Below, piece by piece: positions 44,394 through 55,775 of a DNA stretch of 64,000 nucleotides; the first letter of the stretch is position 1; each line of letters starts with the position of its first letter. The stretch is from Pyricularia pennisetigena (taxonomy: Eukaryota > Ascomycota > Sordariomycetes > Magnaporthales > Pyriculariaceae), in the NCBI RefSeq assembly GCF_004337985.1, contig NC_043744.1, positions 3,625,205-3,689,204 on the forward strand, in the 5' to 3' direction. The notes beneath the pieces are model-generated. The model ran no database searches. It saw only the letters and a program-made list of their open reading frames with translations, and was not told the DNA's origin. A program made the translations under genes and the position numbers.

Positions 44394-47333
44394 ATGGCGA
44401 CGGCGATCGGGAATGAAAACAATGCGTCCCCTTCGGCACCATCCGAGACGCATTGGATTGACCCCGGCCAGGGCAGCAATGCGAACAACAATGATGAAGG
44501 CCGACCAGCGAAACGGCGCAAGACGCGTTTAGCGTGAGTCGTTGGCCCCAGTCTCTTGTTCTTCCCCGAACCAGCATCAAATCTCAACTTCTCGACTGAC
44601 AACCTGCTGTTTTGGAAATTATCAGATGTCAGGAATGTCGAGACAGAAAGGTGGCCATAATTCCGTCCACCCTCACCAACTGTAACGTCTACTGTAGTCG
44701 GCAGATACGCAACGGCGGCATCTGTTTATCTTAATCAGGTATAAGGTCAAAACTTGTTAACTGACGCCACATTTACAGGTCCGTTGCGATTCAGTTCGCC
44801 CCGTATGTACTTACCCACTGCTTAAACCGAATCTTTTTTTTGTCTGTTACTTGTATCGAAAGCCCAAGGTCCATCAGCTAAAACACTTCAATTAGGTCTG
44901 CGGTGCATGTGCCCGGCGACGATTGGGTCCCGAGCAGTGCGTTTACATAGACCCTTCAAGTGTGCACAATGATATAGACCCTCAGTATGTCAAATCGCTC
45001 GAGGAGCGAATTGGAGAGCTGGAACGGGCAAGAGCGGTATCCGTATCGGTCTCGACGCCGGCAACGCATCAGCCTGGTCAGCAGACCTCTTTCTGTTCCC
45101 CCGGTAGCTCTGGAAACAATGCCACTACCAGCAGGAACTGCCTGCCACCGGTCTCGCCTAACGAGCGACACCTCGCGGCGTCCCAGCTGATCCACATGCA
45201 GAGGCTGGGCAGGAGCGACGCGTCGGACCAGTCCAACCAGGGATCCGCTGGTGATGGGGAAACGGAGGAAAACCCTGCTGCTGGGAGTGCCATGGGTGCT
45301 ACCGAGATGACTCGAGCCGAGCCCGGCCGTACCGTTTTTCTAGGGCGTTCCAGCGCTGCCGCCTTCATGCGCGAGGTGCAGGAGTCTACGCGCAGACACC
45401 GCCGACTGTCGGGAAATGAGCGCGACGATGGACTTAGTCCAATGTCTGACGGCGGCACCACGGCTTCGCGCAGAACGGCCGTCCGTCGGAGGGGTAAAAG
45501 GGAGCGCGAGGAACTTGCAGCTCTGTGGAACGACATCATCCTTCCGCCAAGGCGAGTTGCAGACGCACACCTCAGCAAATACTGGGAGTCGGTCCACCCT
45601 CTTTTCCCCGTTCTCCACAAAGACTCGTTTGTGAAATGGTACGAGAGCACATGGAATCATGATGCTTCCGACGAGGCAAAGGAACATGAAACGGTGCACA
45701 CGGTCAGGGCTGCCCATGCACGGCTGAACATTGTCCTCGCTCTTGGCTGCAGCCTTGCGTCTTCTGAGGAGCCGAGTAACACAGCCAAGAAGAGCGCAAC
45801 CGTTTTCTATGAACGCTCGCGCAGCCTACTACGCGACGCCGACATGGATCATGGATGCTCTATGCAGCTCGTTCAGGCACACATCCTCACGGCCCAGTAC
45901 CTACAAGCCACGGACCAGGTCAACAGCTTTTGGCTTGCCATCGGGACGGCGATCAGGGCCGCACAGGGTATCGGCGTTAACGAGGACAGCCCCGCCGACA
46001 GCCAGGTTGAGAGGGAGGAGCGCCATCGGACTTGGTGGGGGTGCATTCTTATGGACCGTGTCGCTTGCATGGTTCTTGGCCGGCCGACAATGGTGTCATG
46101 GCGCACCGTGGTCCCGAAACCTAAGCCTGCAGACGATGGTGCATTATCCTCCAAGCCGGGCAGCTGCCTCACAGAGATTGCGGTAGGTCCGAGATCCCAG
46201 ACGTACTTCTTTGTCGAGACCCTGAACCTGGCGGACATTATGGTCACTGTTCTCGAGTAAGTATCAAATGAGGGTCACGACCACGACCTACCCGCACTCC
46301 AAAACCGCTCGCTAAATAGTTTTTTTCATTATTCTGCAGACACTTTTACGCCCCGTCACCCGAATCCCGGAACGCAGGACCCGAAGGCGTCAACATCCCG
46401 GATCTTCAAAAGCTTCTGGAAATCGACATGAGACTTGCTCGATGGCGAAAACAGCTTCCCGCACACCTACAGTTCCCTTTTCCGACCAAGGATTCCGATC
46501 TTTACTCGAATATTTTTGCCAGGCAAGCCGTGGTTCTGCATTGTCGCTACTTGCACCTGCGGATAATGCTCTTTCGACCAACCACTGTAGAGCTCTCAAA
46601 TGGACAGTTCTTCGAGGCCGAAGCGGCTGGTGCCACTACAGATTTCCAACGGCAAGTCCTACAAGCCTGTATCAGATCATCCGTTGCTGCAGCCCGCGAA
46701 CTGATTGAGCTCATATGGAAGGGGGTGGCCAGCGAAGAAAGGCCGCCAACGCCTCCGTGGTGGTATTCCGTCTTCTACCTTTACACTGCAGGAACTGTCA
46801 TTCTTGCCATTCTCCTCACACCAAACCTCCGGCTGGCATTTTACGACTGCTGTCGGGGAAATCGGCACGAGCAAGAGCTGCTTGATGTTTCATGGGCACA
46901 GTGTGTCGAAGCCTTGTCCATTTCCAAACGATCAGGTAGCCTGTTTGCGAAAAGATGCCTGTGGATTTTGCAAGCGGTTTATGATCAAAGGGCAACGAAT
47001 GATAACATGAATGTACCAGAAGATGCTGGTCCCGGCCGGTCTGAAGCTGTTGGTTCTCAGCCAGCCGCCGTGTCTCGACCTCACTGCCAAAGGCACGGCG
47101 TGCAGACTGCCGTTACTGGTCAAGAGCCGGAAGCCAACGTCAGCCTTGGCACCGGACTCCCAAACAATGCTTGTTTGATGACGGCCAGTCAGCAATATAC
47201 GGACGATCTCTTGCTGCAACTTTCCTGGCCATCAGGAAACATGGATTGGCTCTACAATATGTCTCATGGCCTCGACCACAACCCTATAGATCCTTTGACG
47301 GGTGCCTACAATGATGACATGATACAAGAGTAA
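44394..47333 (+). CDS. Zn2Cys6 transcription factor with fungal-specific domain
   Basis: A binuclear zinc-cluster regulator, nuclear. Exons 44394-44533, 44626-44650, 44779-44802, 44896-46256 and 46340-47333 give 847 aa. The zinc cluster is C48-x2-C51-x6-C58-x6-C65-x2-C68-x9-C78, with the basic RDRKVRCDSVRP between; AKRRKTR before it is a likely nuclear signal. A linker helix (SLEERIGELERAR) follows. A fungal_trans domain (PF04082-like) occupies roughly residues 250-560: HLSKYWESVHPLFPVLHKDSF, ERHRTWWGCILMDR and RLARWRKQLPAH. Two tiny exons of 25 and 24 nt encode the heart of the zinc cluster; the donor after AAG (GTGGCC) is unusual. The gene converges on the gentisate dioxygenase gene with only 73 bp between them, so control of that cluster is the first guess. 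Confidence 0.9.
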
Positions 47334-47406
47334 ATAGTCCCAGACTCCCAGAAAAAGAAAATCGACCAAATACAAACGAACGTTAAACTTTGTACAAGTT
47401 CTATAT

Positions 47407-48456
47407 TTACTTCTTTCTGTACATACCCAGCGCCTTGAGAAGAGGCGCGTCGTTGACGGCGAACAAGTAAGCCGTCGGCCCTGGATCAGCCTTGTGAACC
47501 CTCTCGGACCAAGCCGGCACGGCAAAAGTATCCCCCTTGCGCCACGTGATTTGCTCACCCCCGCTCGGCGTCTCGATGGTGCTGGTCCCGGACCCCTCGT
47601 AGACGTGGTAGACAAACGAGCAAGTCTCCCTCACGGGCTCGCTCTGCTCCCCGGCGTCGATCCTCTCGGCCTGCGCGCCCAGCGTGCGTGAGATCTCGAC
47701 GGGCTCGCCCTGGCCGCCGACCCGGCGCGTGTAGTTGAAGACGGCCCAGGGGCCCGGCTGGGAGTCGAGATGCGCGCGCGCCGTCGTCCAGGGGATCCGG
47801 ATGTCGCACTCGTCGGCGGCGGGCGTGCTCGGGTACCGCGGGTCGGAGTACATCTCGGCAAAGTTGGTGGGGAAGGCTTGGAAGAGCGGCAGGTCTAGAC
47901 CGTCCAGCCAGATCATGGGACCGTCGCCGTCGTGGCCGTGGTCGTGCCATCTGATAATTAGGGGGTGATTAAATGTGAGCAAGAGGTGTTTGGAGAAAGA
48001 AAACTCGGCCAAGTCAGAAACTCACTCCCAACTAGGCGTCAGAATGACATCTCCCTTCTGCATCGTGATCTTCTTCCCCCCGACGGCCGTGAAGCCCCTG
48101 TCACCCTCGATGATGAAGCGGAGGGCGCTCGCGGTGTGGCGGTGGGCGCGAGCCGTCTCCCCCGGCAGGATCAGCTGCAGACCGGCGTAGATGGTGTCGG
48201 TGGTGTAGGGGGCGCGCATCTTGGGGTTGACGAGCATGAGCACCCGGCGCTCGGCCTCCTCCGTGTCGACCATCTCGCCCGACTTGAGCAGCAGCGGGCG
48301 GAGCTCGTCGTACGCCCACTTGAGGACGGCGGCGTGCGGGTTGGGCTTTGGCGGCACCATGCTCGACATGACGGTCCACAGCGGCTCAACGTTGTGGCTC
48401 GGTAGGGAGGCAATGTAGGCCTCCTTGGAGGTGTTGTCTTTTGGATCGGAGCTCAT
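47407..48456 (-). CDS. Gentisate 1,2-dioxygenase
   Basis: A bicupin Fe(II) enzyme that opens gentisate (2,5-dihydroxybenzoate) to maleylpyruvate. Exons 48456-48026 and 47950-47407 give 324 aa. The first cupin carries H105 and H107 in AHRHTASALRFIIEG, then TMQKGDVILTPSWEWHDHGH with H146, H148 and H150, and MIWLDGLDLPLFQAF, all diagnostic of gentisate/1-hydroxy-2-naphthoate dioxygenases. The C-terminal cupin has FVYHVYEGSGTSTIE and WRKGDTFAVPAWSE. There is no targeting signal; it is cytosolic. It is the first of three minus-strand genes with the GFA protein and the FAH-family hydrolase. Substrate choice between gentisate and salicylate is not settled by motifs alone, but the hydrolase neighbour favours gentisate. 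Confidence 0.88.
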
Positions 48457-48888
48457 TTTTTCCTTCTTCTGCGTTTTGGATTATATGAAGCCGACTTCAA
48501 TGTGACAAGGGTCTATTTTGAGCGAAAGGAAAACGATGTTTGCGGATTTTACAGGTTGCGATCTGTCGCTGAGGCTCTTGTTAACTACCATGGTAGCAAG
48601 AACTCTATAGCTCTAGGCTATCAAGAGCACACCAATGTAAAAAGCCCATTCAGAGAACAAGACTCCGGGGCGCCGCGCCAAGCCCCCCACCAACTTCGGG
48701 TTCTGTTCCGTTGGCGAGATGGCTCGACTCATTGCTTCATCGCATCCATGCATGCCATTCCCCTCGCAGTTCCCCGCAGAGAACCACCAACCCCGAATCA
48801 TCTCATGAGTGAGGGGTGGATATTTGTTTTTCTCCCCGAAAATTTCCCTCCCACGTACATGGCGTTATTACATCAAATCCCGAACTTA
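48457..48888. other. Intergenic, promoter of the dioxygenase gene
   Basis: 432 bp between the GFA gene and the dioxygenase gene, both on the minus strand. No extra gene or clear TATA box was seen. Confidence 0.45.
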
Positions 48889-49443
48889 TCAGTTGAACCA
48901 TTCTTCGTCTGTTTTCAGCTCGAGCCTAACGACGGGTGCGGGGTCAGCATTATTGGCCGATTGGAAATTGGCGGGTGGTGATGGTGCTTCAAAGAGCCAA
49001 AAGGGTTCCAGGACAAATACAGAATGAACACAAGGTTCCCTTACCCATCCTCAACCAGACTCGTCCTCACGAGCCGATGCCTCCCCTCCTCGCCCTGCGG
49101 GACGGTCCACAACATGCAGCCGCACTTGGCGCAAAAGTACTTTTCCTTGTCCTTGCCGCTCTGGGTCTCGGCGCCCGGGATGACGTACTTTTTGAGGAGT
49201 GATTTGGGGTCGATGATTGTCATGGACTCCTTTGTGAACTTTCCCATCTAAGATTCGCGCGCCCCCATCAGAAAATTGTGGAGGGCTCGGAAAGGGGAAA
49301 CAACGTACAATCTGATGCGTGGAGCCGGCATTCATCTGGCAGTGGCGGCAGTGGCATGCACCAACGACTTCGGGTCGGCCCTGGATGCTGAAGGTGATGC
49401 CTCCACACATGCATGCGCCGCGGAATGAAGTCCTGTCTGACAT
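48889..49443 (-). CDS. GFA/Mss4-like zinc protein
   Basis: A small protein of the glutathione-dependent formaldehyde-activating (GFA, CENP-V) fold. Exons 49443-49309, 49247-49045 and 48925-48889 give 124 aa. Zinc ligands are C11-M-C13, C30-H-C32-x2-C35 and C84-x2-C87-G-C89 (KYFCAKCGCMLW). Without the last splice, a stop (TAA) would follow directly at 49043. The GTAAGG donor there, a CTGAC branch site and a GTTAG acceptor yield GLELKTDEEWFN, which resembles the usual family tail, so the 37-nt third exon is preferred. An upstream ATG at 49464 would add seven residues. In bacteria the family binds glutathione; here it sits inside an aromatic-degradation cluster whose known isomerase step also uses glutathione. 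Confidence 0.82.
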
Positions 49444-49796
49444 TTCCGGTTCGTGGAAGCTCAAGAGTTTAAAGATCTCTCGTCACTGATTTAGGTGGAT
49501 AACATGTGTATAAAGGTGCGGATGGAGTTGCAATAGGAACATGTCCAAGATTCTATCTAGACAAGATCACAGCTGCATATATACAAAAGACCCGGGCTTT
49601 GAAGCTACAAAGGCCAGGAAGGACTGGTCAGGCTGATTCAAGACGTATTCCAATCAAATCCAAAAAGGCCTATGCCAGACAATTTTTAGCCGACGGTGAG
49701 ATAGGATGGCAGAGACCCGGGATTTGAATCAGATTGGTCAGACACGCATTTCAGGTCGAAAAAAAAAAAAAAACCCCTTATAAATCATCTTATTGG
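49444..49796. other. Intergenic with short poly(A)
   Basis: 353 bp between the FAH-family gene and the GFA gene, both minus strand. A run of about 15 A lies near 49759-49773. Nothing else was seen. Confidence 0.5.
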
Positions 49797-50804
49797 CTAA
49801 TCCCCCTCGTACACCATCTTGTTCCGCAGCCTGCCAATCTCACCAATCTCGACCTCGACCACATCTCCGTTCTTGAGCCACTTGGGCTCCGGCTTCATGC
49901 CCATGGCAACCCCCGCCGGCGTCCCCGTCATGATCACGGTGCCCTTGGGCAGCGTGGTCCCCTGGCTGACGAAGGCGACAATCTCGGGCACTCCAAAGAG
50001 CAGGTCGCCCGTGTCGGAATCCTGCCTCAGCTGGCCGTTGACCCAGGTCCGGATGGGCAAGCCGCGAGCGTCACCCAGGACCTTGGGCGACACGATGACG
50101 GGCCCGACCGGACACCAGCGGTCGAACCCCTTGGAGAAGCACCACTGCGGCACGCCGCCCGCCAGTCCCGGGTCGCGCTGCCACGCCCGCGCCGACACGT
50201 CGTTGCCCGCCGTGTAGCCGGCGATGTGGTCCAGGGCCGAGGACGCCGGGATGTCCTTGCCGGCCTTGCCGATCACGATGCACAGCTCGGCTTCGTAGTC
50301 GAGCTGGTCTGCGGTTTCGTGCACGACCTTTGGGATGGGGATATCCGAATCGTGGCATGTTATGGTTTCCGAGGGCTTGATGAAGACTGAGGGGTAAGGA
50401 GGAGGCTGGCGGCCGCCTTCCTGGACTGTTTGTTGGGTTTGTTTTTGTCAGTTGTTCCCGCCTGAGATTTGCCCAACATTTCCAGGTTCAGGCGTTGGTT
50501 GATTCATCTATCAAATTAGACTACAGTAGCAGTAGTGCTCGTTCTTACTGTGTTTGATATAATTCAGGCCTATGCAGCGCACAATCGGCACGTCTGATGA
50601 CCTCAAGGGCCCGAGAAGGGTTTTGACTTGAAGTACTTGACCAGTTGGGGCTGCTTCAAAAAGGTCAGATCCTGTGAGCTCATTTGCTGTAAGAGTGCCG
50701 GCTTCTAGCTTGGCCGCCAGCTCCCCGGCAGATTCGATGATGGGTTCGCCAAAGTGCTCCTGGCCATCCTGGCCCACGAAGCGTATTATCCTTTGCCAAG
50801 TCAT
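49797..50804 (-). CDS. Fumarylacetoacetate hydrolase family protein (likely fumarylpyruvate hydrolase)
   Basis: Exons 50804-50549 and 50425-49797 give 294 aa. It is a metal-dependent C-C hydrolase. The FAH core begins at RCIGLNYIKH and contains LDYEAELCIVIGKAGKDI (metal-binding Glu residues), IAGYTAGNDVSARAWQ, GPVIVSP and VMTGTPAGVAMGMKPEPKWL, then the closing GDVVEVEIGEIGRLRN. The short N-terminal domain before the core is typical of fumarylpyruvate hydrolases and other small FAH members rather than of true fumarylacetoacetase (about 420 aa). With gentisate dioxygenase two genes away on the same strand, cleavage of fumarylpyruvate (or maleylpyruvate directly) into fumarate or maleate plus pyruvate is the natural reading; the substrate is inferred from context. 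Confidence 0.85.
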
Positions 50805-51590
50805 TTGTTAAGGGATGAGACTAGCTGCGTTCTCTGGCCGAGAAGCTGCAGTGTATTTACTTTGGCGTTCTGCAGTGAGTAACTGGGTTGTCTTGGTAAG
50901 AAGAGACCGGAATTTCATCCAATGTCTTTGTCGCGACGACAAATGGTCGTGGTGCCGACATCGCGGGGAGTGTCATGGAGGGACCCGCTAAAAACAACAC
51001 CCCCGATTGGCCCTGTAACGCTTTACATGCTCTGAGAAGGGAAACTTATACCAACACCGTAGGGGATCCATCTAGCTTCTTTTTTCTCCTTTTTCTTTTT
51101 TTCCTATTCCGACAACTTTCTATCCCTCTAGGACTTAGCTGAGATGTTTCGATATTCTGTGAATCTGAACATAAAACTCACTACATTTGTCTGGAAGAAC
51201 ACCAATGTCCCCCATAGTCGCAGTGGGGCAAACCAAGCCCTCAGAGGTTTTAGCACTCGAGGGGCAGTCCAAAACGGCGCTTGCGCATCTTCGGAATGTT
51301 CCCCGAAACCCCACTTCACAGCTCGACTCGATAAGGAGACTCCTCGGCAGCACAGCCGGTAGGGGGCAAGATATGCGTGTCAAAGTTAGAGAAGTCTTCT
51401 CAAGTTACTTGGATACTTTACTGTTATTGGCTTTGGTTTTCCTTGTAGGTTTGTACAGTTGAATGTTTTGAAAACCTCATAGCAGGGTTCAAAATCCTGT
51501 TAAAACCCGGGGAGGCTAAGGCCCAATAATCCAACTTTCCCGCCATCTACCCGAACCCGCTGGTCCTTCGACACAATATACAGGACGAAG
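50805..51590. promoter_or_regulatory. Divergent region between the FAH-family gene and beta-glucosidase
   Basis: 786 bp between divergent starts, so it holds both promoters. A pyrimidine-rich stretch lies at about 51078-51135. No further gene was recognised. Confidence 0.45.
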
Positions 51591-54368
51591 ATGGCGCAAG
51601 AGCCATACCTCGACGTCGACGACGTCATCTCCCGCCTCACAGTTGAGGAAAAAGTCTCGCTCCTTTCGGGCAAGGACTTTTGGCAGACTCGCGACGTGCC
51701 GCGCCTCAACGTGCCGTCTCTGCGCTTCAGCGATGGGCCCAACGGCGCCCGCGGCCAGCGCTTCTTCAATGGCACGCCTGCCGCCTGTCTACCCTGCGGC
51801 ACGGGCCTGGCTGCCACCTGGGATGTCGAGTTGATTGAGCATGCGGGTGCGACCCTCGGGGAGGAGTGCAAAGGGAGGGGTGCGCACGTGTCGCTGGGCC
51901 CGACTATCAACATCCAAAGGAGTCCGCTGGGTGGTAGGGGGTAGGTCTTTTTCTTTTTTTCTTTTTTTGGTGTTGGCTTAATTTGCAGCGCACTTTATCA
52001 TGACTTTTGCTATGGACCGCTGACTTGTCCTGGGTTGGGAGCAGATTCGAGAGCTACAGCGAGGACCCCGTGCTGTCTGGACTGATGGCGGCCGCCATGG
52101 TCAAGGGTGTGCAGGGCACAGGGATTGCGGCGTGTCTGAAGCACTATGTCTGCAACGATCAGGAACACGAGAGGCAAGTTGATTTTTTTCCCATGCGGCT
52201 GTTCCTAACGATCTGTCCGCTAACGTCAATGGCCAGCACAGGCAGGCATACAATGCCGTTATAAGTGAACGCGCCCTCCGTGAGATCTACCTCATGCCAT
52301 TCCAGATCGCCCAAAGAGACTCCAATCCCCTCACATACATGACCAGCTACAACCGTGTCAACGGGCTGCATGTAAGTGAGAACCCGCGGTTGATGCAAGA
52401 CATTCTCAGAGACGAGTGGAAGTTTGACGGATTTATCATGAGTGACTGGTACGTCCCCTGGATTCCTATGTGTATAAGACCACCAAACACCAACACTCAT
52501 CCTTGCTTGACTACAGGTTCGGTACATACTCGGCTGCAGAGTCTACCAAGGCAGGTCTGGACATTGAGATGCCCGGCCCGCCTCGCGTCCGCGGTCCCAA
52601 CATCGTCGTTTCTCTCGGCAGCAGGAAGCTCACCGAACACACGATCGACCAGCGGGTCCGCAACCTCCTAAACCTCATCAATCGCGTCGCCAGCCCCGAG
52701 AGACCGTTCGTCGCCGATGCGCCCGAGAAGACAGACACTTCCATCCCGGCCGAAGAGCTGTCGTCGCGGATGCACAAGATTGCTTCGGACGGCCTTGTGC
52801 TCCTCAAAAACCACAATGACATGTTGCCGCTGAGCAAAGACAAGAGCGTGGCCGTCATTGGCCCCAACGCCAATATTGCTGCCTATGCAGGAGGCGGCTC
52901 GGCCAGCCTCCGGCCTACGTACACCACGACGCCCCTCGAGGGGATCCTCAAGCATGTCCCATCGGCCAAGTACACGCTCGGCGCGGCGGGCTACAAGCAG
53001 CTCCCCGCGCTCAGCCTGATGAGCACGACGCCCGACGGCACGGGGCGCAAGGGCGTGCTGTGCAAGTTCTACAACGAACCGGCAGGCCACGAGGGGCGGA
53101 CGCTGCGCGACACGGTCCACACCGAGCTCTCGGACATGCTGCTGGTCGACTACTCGCACCCGGACGTGAGCCCCGAGCTCTTCTACATGGACATGGAGGG
53201 CGACGTCACGCCCGAGCGGTCGGGTGAGTACATGTTTGGGTGCTCGGTGCGCGGCACGGCCAGGGTCCTGGTGGACGGCCGGCTGGTGGTGGACAACGCC
53301 ACGACGCAGGTGCTGGGCGGCACCTTCATGGGCGCCGGGACGCGCGAGGAGCGGGGCAGCGTGGCGCTCGAGGCCGGCCGCACCTACCGCGTCGTGCTGC
53401 AGTTCGGGTCCAGCCGGACCCAGCGCGTCAAGAAGAAGGGCGCCACGGCCATGCGCGGCGGAGGCGTTCGCGTCGGCTGCGCCGCCGTCGTGGATGCCGA
53501 CGCCGAGATCCGGCGCGCCGTCGACCTCGCTGCCGCCGTCGACCACGTCGTCCTCGCGGTCGGGCTGACGGGCGAGTGGGAGTCGGAAGGCTTCGACCGT
53601 GACGACATGAGCCTCCCGGGTCGGACGAACGATCTGGTACGGGCCGTCGTCGCTGCGAATCCCAACACGGCCGTCGTGGTACAGAGCGGAACCCCGGTGG
53701 AGATGCCTTGGGCGGATGAGGTCCCGGCAATCCTGCAGTCGTGGTTTGGAGGCAACGAGGGCGGAAACGCCATCGCTTCTGTTCTGTTTGGGGACGTAAA
53801 CCCGTCAGGGAAGCTGCCGTTGTCAATGCCGAAGCGGTTGGAGGACAATCCGGCTTTTTTGAACTTTGGGTCTGAAAACGGGCGCACCCTGTACGGCGAG
53901 GACGTCTACGTCGGCTACCGGTTTTATGAGAGGACCAAGAAAGAAGTGCTATTCCCATTCGGGCACGGACTGTCCTACACGACGTTTGACATCACCAACT
54001 ACAGCGTCCATGTCAAAGCACAGTCCAGTGGCGACGACATGGTGCTAGTGACAGGGGATGTTGCCAACACTGGCTCACGCGACGGGCGAGCAGTGGTGCA
54101 GGTGTACGTCAGGCAGCAGAGGCCCAGCATCAAGCGGCCGCCCAAGGAGCTCAAGGGGTTCAAGAAGGTGGCAGTCAAGAGAGGAGAAAAGGCACCCGTG
54201 GCTGTGACGATTTCCAAGAAGTATGCAACCAGCTACTGGGATGAGGAGCGGGATCAATGGATCTCCGAGGCTGGCGACTATGACGTCCTGGTTGGACAGA
54301 GTTCTGCCGATGTCGTTGTGGCTGGCCACTTTAGCATTGCTAAAACGACTTGGTGGAAAGGGCTGTGA
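51591..54368 (+). CDS. GH3 beta-glucosidase with PA14 insert, intracellular
   Basis: Exons 51591-51940, 52045-52173, 52242-52448 and 52517-54368 give 845 aa. The enzyme cleaves beta-glucosides and cello-oligosaccharides. The N-terminal barrel holds [25 protein letters not shown] and FDGFIMSDW, whose D228 is the nucleophile. The C-terminal alpha/beta domain holds [19 protein letters not shown] and [20 protein letters not shown] with the acid/base glutamate region. A PA14 domain is inserted in it (about [19 protein letters not shown] to the [24 protein letters not shown] region). A fibronectin-III-like domain ends the protein. There is no signal peptide, so it is cytosolic, as in the yeast-type PA14 beta-glucosidases. 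Intron 2 has a GC donor (GAGAG|GCAAGT) paired with a CACAG acceptor, which gives the family text EHERQAYNAV. Confidence 0.93.
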
Positions 54369-55421
54369 GAGACCTTGGTCTCTTGAGGAGTTTGAGGACG
54401 GCTACTTATAGAAATTAGGTAATGGCGCTACTAGAGGCAAGACTGGCAAGCTAGAAATCAAAATACTTTCAAGCAATAGTCAAAACCCTCTCCACAACCA
54501 CGGTCAGACAAGAGCAGCATCTTTCTTATGGGTTTCTCTTTACTGTTCTCACAAATCTGCTCAAGTAACTTGCAAACCAGGTCTGGCTGGCCATTTTATG
54601 ATACTGATAAAAAGTCGACCAGGCTTTCCCAAATTTCCCAGTCTCGGCTAAATAAGGATTTATACTATAATTACTATTATCCATTGGTAGATATATTCAA
54701 GCCCCATAAGTCTCTTGCCGAATAGTCGTTCCCTAGTAACCTGGCCCTAATATCGCTCAAGTTTCGTGATTGGCTTATAAGCTATTGGTTTGAGCTTCTC
54801 TGATCTCTTTCGCCTTTCAGCACATCAGGTTTGAATATTGGTGGTATGTATGTGATAAATTGGCCATGGCCTTGTAACTGCAGTAGCTCAACAGAGTTTG
54901 CAAAAGATCAAGCGGCGGCACATCGGACGAAGAGGCAAATATTCTGTATGTAATACAGAGTTTGTTCGCTGGCTGATTTAGTATGTTCTCATGGCTGAAT
55001 TCGTTTTTTGACAATTGACCGAACATAGCCGCTAATCCACCACAATCGACAATAATCAAACATCTGAAAGCATGTCTAGTTAGGACACCGTTCTACCCTA
55101 CCGCACGATGTCGATGAACTCCCATCAAGATGTATTATGAGTCATGACCCATATGCGCTTTTCAGGATTTATACGTATTTAGAAAACTAGCAACAACTAG
55201 GTAAACTTTTGGATCTCAATTTCACCTTCCGAGCGGCCCAACAGAAAAGAGGTCACTCCAAGCCTTGCAGTTTAGCTCTTCTCGCCCCAATTGTTTCCCA
55301 TGCTGACATTTTCGGTTTCTTATACTCAGAATTTGGCGATTCATAGAGTGGCCTGCTCTTCTTTTCCTGGCCCATTTGGCTCGTGGTCTCAATTCCCCCC
55401 TTGCCACGGAAAGGGCTGGCC
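54369..55421. other. Intergenic, no gene recognised
   Basis: 1.05 kb of AT-rich DNA between convergent genes. A minus-strand frame at 54817-55059 has no family resemblance and is not called. Confidence 0.5.
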
Positions 55422-55775
55422 TTATATACAATTGCTGGAGGAGCTAGAAATCCTAAACGTTCTTCCTTCTTGGGATTGGAAAGAGTCTTTGTTTTTTTTA
55501 TCTTTCTCTTTTCGATTCGTACCTCCGCCTTTTATACCCAAGACTTCGGGCTCGCCGGCGTTGGGAGGCTCCTGGACTGGATTTGTTTGCGGGACGCTGG
55601 CCGGGTCCCCATTGATCTCTGGGGAACTCGGTTGTGTAGTCGTTCGAAGAGAAGGTGCGACATCAATCTTGGCCTTTGGTGCAAAGTTGGGAGGGTTTTC
55701 GTGAGGCAGTTTCGTAGGCAGACCAGCCACGCATGTCGAAACCAGTAGCACTTGCAGGAGCCAAGAGAACTGCAT
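55422..55775 (-). CDS. Small secreted proline/lysine-rich protein, unknown
   Basis: A single-exon frame of 117 codons. The N-terminus MQFSWLLQVLLVSTCVAGLP is a textbook signal peptide with cleavage expected near residue 18. The mature part is rich in Pro, Asn, Ser, Lys and Thr with no hydrophobic core (PKLPHENPPNFAPK-like composition, then PVQEPPNAGEPE and a basic TNRKEKDKKNKD), ending in SSSSSNCI. It has one cysteine in the mature part, so no disulfide framework. It is isolated from other genes by over 1 kb on each side. No family was recognised. A spurious frame is possible, but the signal peptide at the first ATG argues for a gene. Confidence 0.5.
   Translation of the reverse strand: MQFSWLLQVLLVSTCVAGLPTKLPHENPPNFAPKAKIDVAPSLRTTTQPSSPEINGDPASVPQTNPVQEPPNAGEPEVLGIKGGGTNRKEKDKKNKDSFQSQEGRTFRISSSSSNCI

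Noticed and set aside
49500..49750. Possible tRNA suggested by GGGATTTGAATC-like text
   Set aside because: The T-loop resemblance is partial, and no matching acceptor stem or anticodon arm could be drawn around it.
52668..53546. Minus-strand frame of 292 codons opposite the beta-glucosidase
   Set aside because: Antisense shadow of a GC-rich conserved exon; composition dominated by Arg, Gly, Ala and His.
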